Assembly: GCA_031277615.1 (NCBI GenBank)
Contig: JAITMC010000024.1
Location: 1-64,000, forward strand
Length of the DNA stretch: 64,000 bases
Source of the DNA: Chryseobacterium sp.
GTDB lineage: Bacteria > Bacteroidota > Bacteroidia > Flavobacteriales > Weeksellaceae
Reading direction: 5' to 3'
The position numbers were made by a program, and so were the translations under genes. The notes beneath the pieces were generated by a model. It was not told the origin of the DNA. It ran no database searches and saw only the letters and a program-made list of their open reading frames with translations. Positions 44,034 to 52,522 of the stretch are shown here, piece by piece. Positions within the stretch are counted from its first letter, which is position 1, and each line of letters starts with the position of its first letter.

Positions 44034-44046
44034 TAATAAGTGATTA

Positions 44047-45144
44047 CTATTCTACGACAACCTTTTTAGCTTTCGGCTTTTGAGCAGGCTGTTGACCTGT
44101 TGAGGAAGCTGCAGGTTTATTATTGCTATTTCCGGAAGGCTGGCTGCCCGTTGAAGAAGTTTTAGGCTTCTCTGTGGCCGAAGCTGCCGGTTTTGCCGGA
44201 GTCGTTGCTTTCGGAGCCTCTGTTTTTACGGGTTCAGGCCTTGGAGCTTCTCTCCTGGGAGCCGGTACAGCTGCAGGCGGATCATAGCTCGGAGTTTCAT
44301 GCGTCGGGATTTCTTCATAACGCACCGGTGGTAATGAAGTATCTACTTTCATACGGTAAATGGAATTCAGCTGCTCGATCTTGGCACCAAGTTCTGCAGG
44401 CGTTTTCTTACTCGCCCAAAGGTCGATCTGCATACCCTGATCTCTTACATCTCCGGATGCAGGATCCTGATAATATACAATATCAGATTCATCTTTTCCT
44501 CCGTCTTCGTGCTCTACAAGCCCAACCTCAAACATACTCTTTGCAATAACGGCTCTCGCTTCTTTCACGGATAAACCTACTACGCTCGGAATGGAAATAT
44601 TTCTCATAGGACCGGTTCCCACCACTACATCAATAGTAGAGAATCTCGGCAAACGGGCCCCCGGATTTACAGCATTTCCTTTATATAATATCCTTAGAAG
44701 AGCATCTTTCTGAATACTCGGTTCAAAAATGGTATCCCCGATTTTAAGGCCTACCTGATCCAGTCTCTGGAAAGCAAGTCCTGAATATTTATTGATAACA
44801 TCCGGAATGGTAATAGGTGCCCATGTTCTTGGGTTAACTACAATTCTTACCAATGATCCCGGCTTTACCCTTGAACTGGATAACGGATGCATCTTTAAAA
44901 CCTGAAAAGGCTTAAACTTAGGATTGTATTCTGCGCTGTCCACTTCATATTCCAGTCCTGTATCTTCCAAAATCTTAACCGCATCATATACTGATTTATT
45001 AATAACATTGGGAACAGGAATCTCCTGGCCATGATTGGTGTGGTATTCCAGCCAGCGGAACGTAAGCCATACCAACCCCACAAAAACACCGATGGCCACT
45101 ACTAAGTTCAGCAAAACTTTCCAATTGAAAAGTGATTTAAGCAT
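44047..45144 (-). CDS. PASTA-domain membrane protein
   Basis: The protein has 365 residues from ATG 45144; a longer frame upstream would add an extra hydrophobic stretch. One transmembrane helix (about residues 8-30) is followed by three PASTA repeats (VPNVINKSVYDAVKIL, IPDVINKYSGLAFQRL, IPSVVGLSVKEARAVI), then a Pro/Ala/Lys-rich tail of about 90 residues. PASTA domains bind murein or beta-lactams in kinases and PBPs; here there is no kinase domain. Divergent from ddl, consistent with a cell-wall role. Confidence 0.85.
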   Translation of the reverse strand: MLKSLFNWKVLLNLVVAIGVFVGLVWLTFRWLEYHTNHGQEIPVPNVINKSVYDAVKILEDTGLEYEVDSAEYNPKFKPFQVLKMHPLSSSRVKPGSLVRIVVNPRTWAPITIPDVINKYSGLAFQRLDQVGLKIGDTIFEPSIQKDALLRILYKGNAVNPGARLPRFSTIDVVVGTGPMRNISIPSVVGLSVKEARAVIAKSMFEVGLVEHEDGGKDESDIVYYQDPASGDVRDQGMQIDLWASKKTPAELGAKIEQLNSIYRMKVDTSLPPVRYEEIPTHETPSYDPPAAVPAPRREAPRPEPVKTEAPKATTPAKPAASATEKPKTSSTGSQPSGNSNNKPAASSTGQQPAQKPKAKKVVVE

Positions 45145-45251
45145 ACTTAAAAATACTTGAATTATAACGGCAAATATAGCTAATAATTTTAGAATGCGCT
45201 TTTTATTTAACACATTTCATTTTCGTTTTTAAAATTTCGAGATTTCCCGTA

Positions 45252-45278
45252 TTGCATGATATAAAATGATTAAATTTG
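45252..45278 (+). promoter_or_regulatory. Promoter of ddl
   Basis: TTG (45252-45254), 16 bp, then TAAATTTG (45271-45278) upstream of the ddl start. The spacing is one base short of the usual range. Confidence 0.4.
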
Positions 45279-45300
45279 CCTTAATTGATACTATATGGTT

Positions 45301-46287
45301 ATGAGCAAAAAAAGTGTTGCCGTTGTCATGGGAGGCTATTCTGACGAATATGTCGTTTCTTTAAAAAGCGGTCAGTTGATCTATGATTCTCTGGACAGAA
45401 ATCTATATGATGTATATAAAGTAGTGATCCTTAAAGATGAATGGTATTTCTTAGGGGAAAATGATCAGAAACTCGAAATCAACAGAGGAGATTTCTCGGT
45501 AACAACCGCTAGCGGTGAAGTTCTGAAATTTGATGTATGTTTCAACATTATCCACGGAACTCCCGGAGAAAACGGAATCCTTCAGGCGTACTGGGATGCC
45601 ATTGGGCAAAAGTATACCGGATGCGGCTTCTATCAGAGTGCTTTAACGTTCAATAAAAAAGATACCCTGGCGGTATTGTCTAAATATGGAGTTCCTTCTG
45701 CCAAAAGTATTTACCTGAGAAAAGGAGAAACCATCAATATTGATGAAATTACTGAAAGTCTCGGACTTCCGCTTTTCGTTAAGCCTAACCAATCCGGCTC
45801 TTCACTGGGTATTTCTAAAGTAAAGGAAAAATCCGAACTGATGGCCGCTACCGAAGTAGCCTTTAAGGAAGATGATGAAATCCTGATCGAAAGCTTCCTG
45901 AACGGAATGGAAGTTTCTGTAGGGGTTATTGATTTCAAAGGTGAAACCATTGTGCTGGGAATCACTGAAATTGTTCCTACCAATGAGTTTTTCGATTATG
46001 AAGCCAAATATGAGGGCGCTTCCGAAGAAATTACTCCTGCAAGAATTGATGACGCTACCAGACTGAGAGTGGAAGAAATTGCCAAAAGAGCCTACAATTC
46101 CCTTGGAATGAGCGGTTTTTCAAGAAGTGAATTCATCCTGATGGACGGGATTCCTTATATGCTTGAAATGAATACCAATCCCGGATTCTCTCCTGCCAGC
46201 ATTCTGCCACAACAGGCAAGACATTACGGAATCTCCATTATGGATTTGTGTGGAAATGAAGTAGAAAAAGCGTTACAAAAAAAATAA
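45301..46287 (+). CDS. ddl: D-alanine--D-alanine ligase
   Basis: The protein has 328 residues from ATG 45301 (another ATG is two codons upstream). ATP-grasp fold: VMGGYSDEYVVSLKSG, HGTPGENG, KPNQSGSSLGI, FDYEAKYEGA and LEMNTNPGFSP match the D-Ala ligase set, which makes the D-Ala-D-Ala dipeptide for peptidoglycan. A hairpin lies just past the stop codon, before coaD. Confidence 0.94.
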   Translation: MSKKSVAVVMGGYSDEYVVSLKSGQLIYDSLDRNLYDVYKVVILKDEWYFLGENDQKLEINRGDFSVTTASGEVLKFDVCFNIIHGTPGENGILQAYWDAIGQKYTGCGFYQSALTFNKKDTLAVLSKYGVPSAKSIYLRKGETINIDEITESLGLPLFVKPNQSGSSLGISKVKEKSELMAATEVAFKEDDEILIESFLNGMEVSVGVIDFKGETIVLGITEIVPTNEFFDYEAKYEGASEEITPARIDDATRLRVEEIAKRAYNSLGMSGFSRSEFILMDGIPYMLEMNTNPGFSPASILPQQARHYGISIMDLCGNEVEKALQKK

Positions 46288-46293
46288 AATAAA

Positions 46294-46339
46294 AAGTCCT
46301 GCATCAGAAACTGTTATGAATATGTCTGATGCAGGACTT
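46294..46339. other. 15-bp perfect inverted repeat between ddl and coaD
   Basis: AAGTCCTGCATCAGA (46294-46308) and TCTGATGCAGGACTT (46325-46339) form a strong hairpin with a 16-nt loop. It has an A-run on the left and no T-run on the right, so on the plus strand it is not a standard terminator; on the minus strand it is one. It ends about 21 bp before the coaD ATG. Confidence 0.7.
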
Positions 46340-46360
46340 AACATTTATAAATCATACAAC

Positions 46361-46825
46361 ATGAAAATTGCTGTTTTCCCGGGATCGTTTGATCCTATTA
46401 CCCTGGGACATTATGATATTATAGAAAGAGCGGCTCCGCTTTTTGATAAGCTAATTATTGCAATCGGGCAGAATTCCCAGAAAAAATATATGTTTCCGCT
46501 GGAAAAAAGAATGGAATTCATTCAAAATTCCGTTGCGGAATTTCCCAACGTAGAAGTTGATTATTTTGAAGGATTAACGGTAGACTACTGTTTTGAAAAA
46601 AATGCCCAGTTTATTATCAGAGGATTGAGAAATCCCGCCGATTTCGAGTTTGAAAAGGCTATCGCCCACACCAACAGGACCCTGGCGCATAAAAAGCTGG
46701 AAACCGTATTTCTCCTGACTTCTTCCGGAAAATCATTCATCAGCAGCAGCATTGTTCGCGAAATCATCAACCACGGCGGAGAATATGAACTGCTGGTTCC
46801 GGATTCGGTTAGGGTAGAAAAGTAA
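46361..46825 (+). CDS. coaD: Phosphopantetheine adenylyltransferase
   Basis: The protein has 154 residues from ATG 46361; an upstream ATG lies in the hairpin loop region. GSFDPITLGHYDII carries the T/HxGH nucleotidyltransferase motif, RGLRNPADFEFE and SSGKSFISSSIVREI are family signatures. It catalyses the penultimate step of coenzyme A synthesis. Confidence 0.95.
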   Translation: MKIAVFPGSFDPITLGHYDIIERAAPLFDKLIIAIGQNSQKKYMFPLEKRMEFIQNSVAEFPNVEVDYFEGLTVDYCFEKNAQFIIRGLRNPADFEFEKAIAHTNRTLAHKKLETVFLLTSSGKSFISSSIVREIINHGGEYELLVPDSVRVEK

Positions 46826-46990
46826 TGATGAGTGATGAGCAATGGGTAATCAGTAATTTCCGCTTTATAGATTTACATCGGCGTTTGATATTTAATGAAG
46901 AAAAAATCTTACATTTAAAAGCACAATGTCAATTCGCGTTGAAATGGCATCATTTTTATTATCCATTGCTCATTATTTATTACTCATCAT
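46824..46990. repeat. Inverted-repeat element between coaD and the TRIC gene
   Basis: ATGATGAGTGATGAGCAATG (about 46825-46850) is repeated in reverse complement at 46957-46990 with a 7-bp insertion in the right arm. About 106 bp separate the arms. It looks like a small non-coding mobile or REP-like element or a large hairpin. It occupies the whole intergenic space and ends at the start codon of the next gene. Confidence 0.55.
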
Positions 46991-46993
46991 CTT

Positions 46994-47626
46994 ATGCATG
47001 AACAGTTCAATTTCGCTATAGAAGTTCTCGGAACCATCTCCTTTGCCATGTCGGGAAGTTTTGCAGCTATGCAGAAACGCCTTGATCCGTTTGGAGTGCT
47101 CATTATTGCGTTTGTTACTTCCGTGGGCGGAGGTACAGTTAGAGATCTCCTTCTGGACATTCCTGTTTTCTGGATGCATGATCTGCTGATGTGTGCGCTG
47201 ATTCTGATCACCGGAATATTTGCTATGGTTTTTAAATCAATTGAAAAGAATTTCAAGGTAACTCTGTTCATCTTCGACAGCTTCGGGCTTGGGCTTTTTA
47301 CCATTATCGGAGTTCAGAAAGGCCTCAATGCAGGCATTCATCCGTTGATTTGTATTGCATTAGGAACCATTACCGGCTGTTTTGGGGGGATTATCCGGGA
47401 TATACTGCTCAACAGAATCCCTCTGATCTTCAGAAAAGAAATCTATGCTACGGCATGTATTATGGGAGGGGCTGCATTTTTGTTGATGACAAAGTATACC
47501 CCACTTTCCTATACTTTTGTACAGATATTTACCATTTTACTCATTGTGGCCATCCGAACATTTGCCGTGAAATATCAGTGGCAGATGCCTAAATTTTATG
47601 GCTACGATCAGAATTCGGAGATGTAA
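46994..47626 (+). CDS. TRIC-type (UPF0126/YicG) cation channel protein
   Basis: The protein has 210 residues with about seven hydrophobic segments and an internal duplication: FAMSGSFAAMQKRLDPFGV...VTSVGGGTVRDLLL and, ~85 residues later, TITGCFGGIIRDILL. The GGGxxRD motifs match prokaryotic trimeric intracellular cation channels. Prokaryotic forms conduct potassium; physiological role here unknown. Its upstream DNA is the inverted-repeat element. Confidence 0.85.
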   Translation: MHEQFNFAIEVLGTISFAMSGSFAAMQKRLDPFGVLIIAFVTSVGGGTVRDLLLDIPVFWMHDLLMCALILITGIFAMVFKSIEKNFKVTLFIFDSFGLGLFTIIGVQKGLNAGIHPLICIALGTITGCFGGIIRDILLNRIPLIFRKEIYATACIMGGAAFLLMTKYTPLSYTFVQIFTILLIVAIRTFAVKYQWQMPKFYGYDQNSEM

Positions 47627-47848
47627 ATTCGTTCCCGGAACTTTGGATCCCTGTTTTCACTATAATTGTTACAGTTAAAAATTCACATCAATTAAATTAT
47701 TATAGAAGTTTTTAAATTCATTTTCTTTTTTCGAAAAACAATTTTATTAAACAATTCAAAATCACTGAAAATCAGCACAATAACCAACATATTTTTTCAT
47801 TTCAAATAATTTTAACCCTATATTTAAAGTACTTTAAAATTAAATATT

Positions 47849-48697
47849 ATGAAAAAAATTATTTCTACTTTTTTATTAGTTTGCGCCATAGGAATTGTAC
47901 CTCTACACGCACAACAGGAAGTGATTATAGGATCTGGAACAATAGAAAATAATGGCATGCCATTTACTAGAGCAGCACAAGTTGCAACAGAAATATTATA
48001 TAACGGATCAGAAATCGGGATCCCTGGAACAATTACAGCAATAGGATGGAATATAAAATCGACCCCTTTTACCGGGCAGATAAACGCATCCATTTATATG
48101 AAAATGAGTAATCAAACTGAAGTAACCTCTTCTACAAGCCTAAATGGGTATACATTAGTCTATTCAGGAGACATTGATTGCAGTGCCACAGGCTGGCAGA
48201 ATATCCGGCTCACTACACCCTTCGTATATGATGACCCCACAAAAAATTTAGTCTTTTTTATCACTTCTAGTGCATCTGACAATATGTATAGCTATTCTCC
48301 TGCTTTCAATGCTAGTTCAGCCAATCGTAAACAAACCTATTATTCCAGTTTAAACTCAAGTTATCCCTGGACCCCAACCAAAACAATGAGTCAATTAGGA
48401 AGAAGATCCAATATTAAGTTATACTTTCAAAATAATTTAAGCACAATTGATATCACAAAAAACAATACTTTAAAAATATACCCCAATCCTGTTAAAGACA
48501 AACTGACTGTGTTAAACGAAGAAAACGTCACCTCTCTTGAACTGTATAATATGGCCGGGCAAAAGGTGACATCTACCTATTCTGACAACAAAAAAGAAAT
48601 CTCCTGGGACCTTTCCCATATTCCAGCGGGAGATTATATCATCAAAATGACTGACAGAAATAATTCGCCTAAGAGTATAAAAATAATCAAAGAGTAA
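47849..48697 (+). CDS. T9SS cargo protein with C-terminal sorting domain
   Basis: The protein has 282 residues with a signal peptide (FLLVCAIGIVPLHAQ). Residues 20-205 form a single beta-rich domain (ITAIGWNIKSTPFTGQINASIYM) of unknown function; the last ~75 residues are a type A sorting domain: LKIYPNPVKDKLTV, SLELYNMAGQKV, IPAGDYIIKM, KSIKIIKE. It should be exported through the type IX system and attached to or released from the cell surface. Confidence 0.88.
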   Translation: MKKIISTFLLVCAIGIVPLHAQQEVIIGSGTIENNGMPFTRAAQVATEILYNGSEIGIPGTITAIGWNIKSTPFTGQINASIYMKMSNQTEVTSSTSLNGYTLVYSGDIDCSATGWQNIRLTTPFVYDDPTKNLVFFITSSASDNMYSYSPAFNASSANRKQTYYSSLNSSYPWTPTKTMSQLGRRSNIKLYFQNNLSTIDITKNNTLKIYPNPVKDKLTVLNEENVTSLELYNMAGQKVTSTYSDNKKEISWDLSHIPAGDYIIKMTDRNNSPKSIKIIKE

Positions 48698-48703
48698 AAA
48701 ATC

Positions 48704-48740
48704 AATACAGCCGCTTCATAAAATGTAGCGGCTGTATTTT
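48704..48740. terminator. Terminator between the T9SS cargo gene and the 189-residue membrane gene
   Basis: AATACAGCCGCT / AGCGGCTGTATT perfect 12-bp stem, loop 11 nt, T-run on the plus strand. Confidence 0.85.
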
Positions 48741-48764
48741 AATATGTATTTTTAAGAGTTTCTA

Positions 48765-49334
48765 TTAAAAGAATTTCCCTCTCTGTCTCATGTTAGGATT
48801 ATGCATATGCTTTTGCATCGTAGGCATTTTCAGCTGATCTTTCATCATTTTGATCTGATCCGTCATCATTCCTGCACTGTCTAATCTTTTAGCTTCCTCA
48901 AGAAGTTTCTGCCCTTCCTGTTTTCTTCCTTTCGAAATAGCAGCAGCAGCAAGATTTAAAGTCGCCATTGCTCTGTCATGCTTCATATTCAATCCGTATT
49001 CCAAAGCTTTTTTCATTAATGGCTCTACTTTGGTAGGATGTGCCTGCGCTTGTGTTAACCCCAATAAATAGTGGTAGTATCCGTATTGGGACTTGTGAAG
49101 CTGTGCCTGATAGTTGGTAATGTGATTTAACCACTCAGCAGCTTTCTCCATATTCTGTTTTCTCAGCTGCCAGAAGGCAAGAAGAATATATTCATTTTTA
49201 AAGAACAGTAAAATAGGCAGTGAAGCAAGAAGAAATACAACGATTCCCCAGCCTAAACTTCTGGTAAAGATCATCATATAAAGTCCCAAAAGGATCAGAA
49301 CTGCCGCAATTACAATTTTTATATACTTATTCAT
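48765..49334 (-). CDS. Membrane protein with TPR-like region
   Basis: The protein has 189 residues; two transmembrane helices (about residues 5-22 and 28-44) and then helical pairs reminiscent of TPR repeats (YYHYLLGLTQAQAHPT, RAMATLNLAAAAISKG). The C-terminus is Met-rich and basic. Function not recognised. Upstream of it on the same strand lies folA, 69 bp before, so they may be cotranscribed. Confidence 0.6.
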   Translation of the reverse strand: MNKYIKIVIAAVLILLGLYMMIFTRSLGWGIVVFLLASLPILLFFKNEYILLAFWQLRKQNMEKAAEWLNHITNYQAQLHKSQYGYYHYLLGLTQAQAHPTKVEPLMKKALEYGLNMKHDRAMATLNLAAAAISKGRKQEGQKLLEEAKRLDSAGMMTDQIKMMKDQLKMPTMQKHMHNPNMRQRGKFF

Positions 49335-49403
49335 TATTCAGTTTTAGAAGTGCAAAGATAAAGAATTTAGAGGTTAGATACCAGAACTTGGAAGTCAGAA
49401 TTT

Positions 49404-49904
49404 TTACAACTCATCGGTCTTGATCTTCTCATACGTCTGAAAACAGAAATCATATTGATTTTTTTCATCTTTTTCGTGGTATACCTCATCTGTTTTTTTC
49501 CAGATCTTAGGATCTATTTTCGGGAAGAAGGTATCTGCTTCAAGATCGGCTTTCACCAGAGTGACTTCTAACCGGTCAACGATATTCATGGTTTGTTCAT
49601 AAATATTTCCGCCCCCGATAATGAAAACATTTTCGTCGATCTTTTTGGCAAATTTTACAGCTTCTTTAATGCTGCCTACAATCAGAATCCCCTCTTCAAA
49701 CCAGTCATTTTTTCTGGAAACAACAATATTGGTACGGTTAGGAAGTGGCTTCCCGATGCTTTCATAGGTTTTTCTTCCCATGATCACAGGATGTCCGGAA
49801 GTCAATTCTTTAAAGTGTTTCAGATCCTTAGGAAGATGCCAGAGCAGTTTATTATCAAAACCGATTTCATTCTTCTCTCCCATCGCTACCACGATTGTTG
49901 TCAT
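49404..49904 (-). CDS. folA: Dihydrofolate reductase
   Basis: The protein has 166 residues from ATG 49904 (a longer frame starts upstream in AT-rich DNA). TTIVVAMGEKNEIG, LLWHLPKDLKHFKELT, VIMGRKTYESIG and IIGGGNIYEQ are the DHFR set. It regenerates tetrahydrofolate. Divergent from lemA with about 72 bp between starts. Confidence 0.94.
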   Translation of the reverse strand: MTTIVVAMGEKNEIGFDNKLLWHLPKDLKHFKELTSGHPVIMGRKTYESIGKPLPNRTNIVVSRKNDWFEEGILIVGSIKEAVKFAKKIDENVFIIGGGNIYEQTMNIVDRLEVTLVKADLEADTFFPKIDPKIWKKTDEVYHEKDEKNQYDFCFQTYEKIKTDEL

Positions 49905-49976
49905 TCTAATAATTTTCTGCAAAATTAGCACATAATTTGTATATTTGATTAGCACAAAAAATTAAAAAAATAAACT

Positions 49977-50588
49977 ATGAAAAATAAAGGCTGTCTGAGC
50001 GCAGGAACCATCGGTATTGCGCTGCTTATTATTCTTGCGGTGATTTTCTTCTGGGGAAAAAGCGGCTACAACAACTTTGTGAATAAAGAACAAAACGTAG
50101 ATGCCAAATGGTCTAATATTGAGACTGTTTACCAAAAAAGAGCCAACCTTATTCCGAATCTGGAAAGAACCATCAAGTCGTATTCCAAATTTGAACAGGA
50201 AACATTAACGAAAGTAGTTGAAGCCCGCTCTAATGCAACTTCCATTAAAATTGACCCTACCAACATGACTGAAGCCGATATGGCAAAATTCCAGGCGGCA
50301 CAGGGTGAGTTATCCGGAGCATTAAGCAGATTGATGGCTGTGGTGGAGTCTTATCCCAATTTAAAGGCAGACCAGCAGTACATTAATTTCCAGAGAGAAT
50401 ATACTGCGATTGAAAACAGCATCAGAACCGAAACGGTTTATTACAACGACGCTGCAAAAGATTACAATACGTCTATCAAAACATTCCCGAACAATATTCT
50501 GGCAAACTTCACCAACTTTAAGGAAAAACCTTATTTCAAGGCTGAAGCCGGGGCCAACAAAGCTCCTGAAGTATTTAAAGATGAATAA
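49977..50588 (+). CDS. LemA-family membrane protein
   Basis: The protein has 203 residues. One N-terminal transmembrane helix (IALLIILAVIFFW), then NKEQNVDAKWSNIETVYQKRANLIPNL and a coiled helical domain, as in LemA. LemA is frequently beside TPM genes, as here. TATATTTG at 49940-49947 may be the -7 box. Its end overlaps the first TPM gene by 8 bp. Function of LemA unknown. Confidence 0.9.
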   Translation: MKNKGCLSAGTIGIALLIILAVIFFWGKSGYNNFVNKEQNVDAKWSNIETVYQKRANLIPNLERTIKSYSKFEQETLTKVVEARSNATSIKIDPTNMTEADMAKFQAAQGELSGALSRLMAVVESYPNLKADQQYINFQREYTAIENSIRTETVYYNDAAKDYNTSIKTFPNNILANFTNFKEKPYFKAEAGANKAPEVFKDE

Positions 50589-51009
50589 ATTTCTGACCCA
50601 TCAGCAGATCGGTTCCCTTGTGGAAGCCATTCAGTCGGCGGAAGAACATTCTACAGGCGAGATCAGAGTGCACATAGACTCTAATACGGAAGAAAAGAAT
50701 GCCCAAACAGCATTTGAAGTATTCAGAGAACTCTGTATGAATAAAACCACTGACAGGAATGCAGTGCTTTTTCATGTGAATTTTGAAAAAAGATACCTCA
50801 CCATCATCGGTGATATCGGAATCCATGATAAAGTACAACAATCCTATTGGGATCATCTTCATGATTACATCACTGCTGAATTTGCCAAAGGAAATTATTA
50901 TCAGGCGCTGAAAAGTGCCATTCTGGAAACCGGTATTGAACTCAAAAAATATTTTCCCGTAAAGGGAGAAAACCCCAACCAGCTCTCTAATGAAATTACG
51001 TTCTCTTAA
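50581..51009 (+). CDS. TPM-domain protein without export signal
   Basis: The protein has 142 residues from ATG 50581. STGEIRVHIDS and RYLTIIGDIGIHDKV are TPM (TLP18.3/Psb32/MOLO-1) features, but there is no signal peptide or C-terminal Gly-rich region, so it may be cytoplasmic, unlike the second TPM gene. It overlaps lemA by 8 bp and the next gene by 20 bp, so the three are one operon. Confidence 0.8.
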   Translation: MNKFLTHQQIGSLVEAIQSAEEHSTGEIRVHIDSNTEEKNAQTAFEVFRELCMNKTTDRNAVLFHVNFEKRYLTIIGDIGIHDKVQQSYWDHLHDYITAEFAKGNYYQALKSAILETGIELKKYFPVKGENPNQLSNEITFS

Positions 51010-51808
51010 AATAGTATTTTCATTGTTCCTTCTCTGCTTTTACTCTTTGGTATCAGCACAGTATACCATACCCCAAAAACCGGCGGTTCTTTACCCCGTT
51101 TACGATCAGGCAGGGCTGCTTAGCGAGCAGGAAAAAAATGAACTGAACCGTAAGCTGATCAGTTTTGCCGATTCTACCTCAACGGAAATTGAAGTAATCA
51201 TCATTCCGTCTACCAAAGGAGAAGATGTCAACTTTCTGGCTACGATGTTCGGTGAGAAATGGGGAATCGGAAAAAAAGGGGTTGATAACGGAGTCGTTTT
51301 TCTGATTGCTTCAGAAGACCACACCATGGCTATTCAGCAGGGAAGAGCTGTTGAACAGTACCTCACCGCTTCCGTTGCAGGCCAGATTCTGGATTATATC
51401 GTTACCCCTCATTTCAAACAGGGTAACTGGTATGAAGGGATCAACCGCGGTACCTCAGCGATCATGGAAGCGGTGGAAGGGAAATTCAAACCAACAGAAA
51501 CCTCATCTCCTTCCGGAGACGGAAGTGCTTTAAAAATAGTGATCATTGCATTCGTAATCTTCATTATTATAGCGCTACTCTTCGGAAATAAAGGCGGAGG
51601 CCGTGGTGGCGGTGGAAATTATGACGATGACGATGTCATCATTACCAGAAGAGGACGCAGAAATTACCCCGGCGGATTTTTCCCTTTCCCGGGTGGCTTC
51701 GGTGGCGGAGGTTTCGGAGGTGGCAGTTCAGGCGGCGGCGGTGGCGGTTTCGGAGGCTTTGGCGGTGGCGGAAGCTTCGGAGGCGGTGGTGCATCCGGCG
51801 GATGGTAA
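50990..51808 (+). CDS. TPM-domain membrane protein with Gly-rich C-terminus
   Basis: The protein has 272 residues. A signal peptide (LFLLCFYSLVSAQ) is followed by the TPM domain (AGLLSEQEKNELNRKL, TEIEVIIIPS, WGIGKKGVDNGVVFLI), a transmembrane helix at about 180-197 (IVIIAFVIFIIIALLFG) and a tail of about 60 residues that is nearly all Gly/Phe/Ser. This is the common YgcG architecture. A strong terminator follows 25 bp after the stop. Confidence 0.9.
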   Translation: MKLRSLKIVFSLFLLCFYSLVSAQYTIPQKPAVLYPVYDQAGLLSEQEKNELNRKLISFADSTSTEIEVIIIPSTKGEDVNFLATMFGEKWGIGKKGVDNGVVFLIASEDHTMAIQQGRAVEQYLTASVAGQILDYIVTPHFKQGNWYEGINRGTSAIMEAVEGKFKPTETSSPSGDGSALKIVIIAFVIFIIIALLFGNKGGGRGGGGNYDDDDVIITRRGRRNYPGGFFPFPGGFGGGGFGGGSSGGGGGGFGGFGGGGSFGGGGASGGW

Positions 51809-51832
51809 AATAAAATATTCAGCAATCTATAT

Positions 51833-51858
51833 AATCGGACTAAACAGTCCGATTTTTT
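51833..51858 (+). terminator. Terminator of the lemA-TPM-TPM operon
   Basis: AATCGGACT / AGTCCGATT perfect 9-bp stem, 4-nt loop, then six T. Confidence 0.9.
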
Positions 51859-51997
51859 ATTTAAAACATTAAAAACTAAACCTTTCTTTGTCTTTTTTAA
51901 CGTTAAATTCAATTTTATATATTAAAAAATTAACAAAACATATCAAAAACTACGGTTAATTCAATATTTTTTCACTATATTTACTGAAAACAGGTTT

Positions 51998-52519
51998 ATG
52001 AAGAAGACGTTGGTAGTTTTTGCCCATCCCTATCTGGAGCATTCCAATTCGAACGTGGAACTCATCAATTTCTACGTTCGTCACCAGCATTATACTTTAA
52101 GAGATCTTTACGAAGAATATCCTGATTTTCATATTGCCGCCTTCAGAGAAAGAAAACGCCTGAAAAACTACGACCGCTTTATTTTCCAGTTTCCTCTGAT
52201 CTGGTTCGGAATGCCGCCATTGCTGAGATTATGGATCGACGAAGTCTTTGACAGAGACTGGCTGAAGGAAGGGGAAGAAAATCCTTTGGAAGGAAAGGAA
52301 GTCTACATTCTGATCACAACCGGCGGAAAAGAAAGATCTTTCAGCAAAAACGGAACCTATCAGTATACCGTGGATGAGCTTATCAGCGGACTTATTGTAT
52401 CCTTAAAGGTTTTCAAAGCAGATATCAGGCATATCAAAATTGTATACGAAGCCAATAAACTCAGTAAAAAAGAAATCATTTTACATAAAAAAGAATTTTC
52501 AGAACTTTTGAATCAGTAG
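51998..52519 (+). CDS. KefF-like NAD(P)H oxidoreductase
   Basis: The protein has 173 residues, flavodoxin_2 fold: LVVFAHPYLEHSNSN (FMN phosphate region), FQFPLIWFGMPPLLRLW, and ITTGGKERSFSKNGTY. Located 3 bp before a CPA2 antiporter of KefC type, as in kefF-kefC, where the flavoprotein is an ancillary activator that also reduces quinones. Named by context and motif; the pairing is typical. Confidence 0.85.
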   Translation: MKKTLVVFAHPYLEHSNSNVELINFYVRHQHYTLRDLYEEYPDFHIAAFRERKRLKNYDRFIFQFPLIWFGMPPLLRLWIDEVFDRDWLKEGEENPLEGKEVYILITTGGKERSFSKNGTYQYTVDELISGLIVSLKVFKADIRHIKIVYEANKLSKKEIILHKKEFSELLNQ

Positions 52520-52522
52520 CCC

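Noticed and set aside
47627-47848. Possible small RNA or gene between the TRIC and T9SS cargo genes
   Set aside because: Only AT-rich sequence without coding frame, hairpin or promoter pair was visible.
51664-51912. 82-codon minus-strand frame with a Pro-rich product
   Set aside because: Antisense shadow of the Gly-rich tail of the TPM membrane protein.
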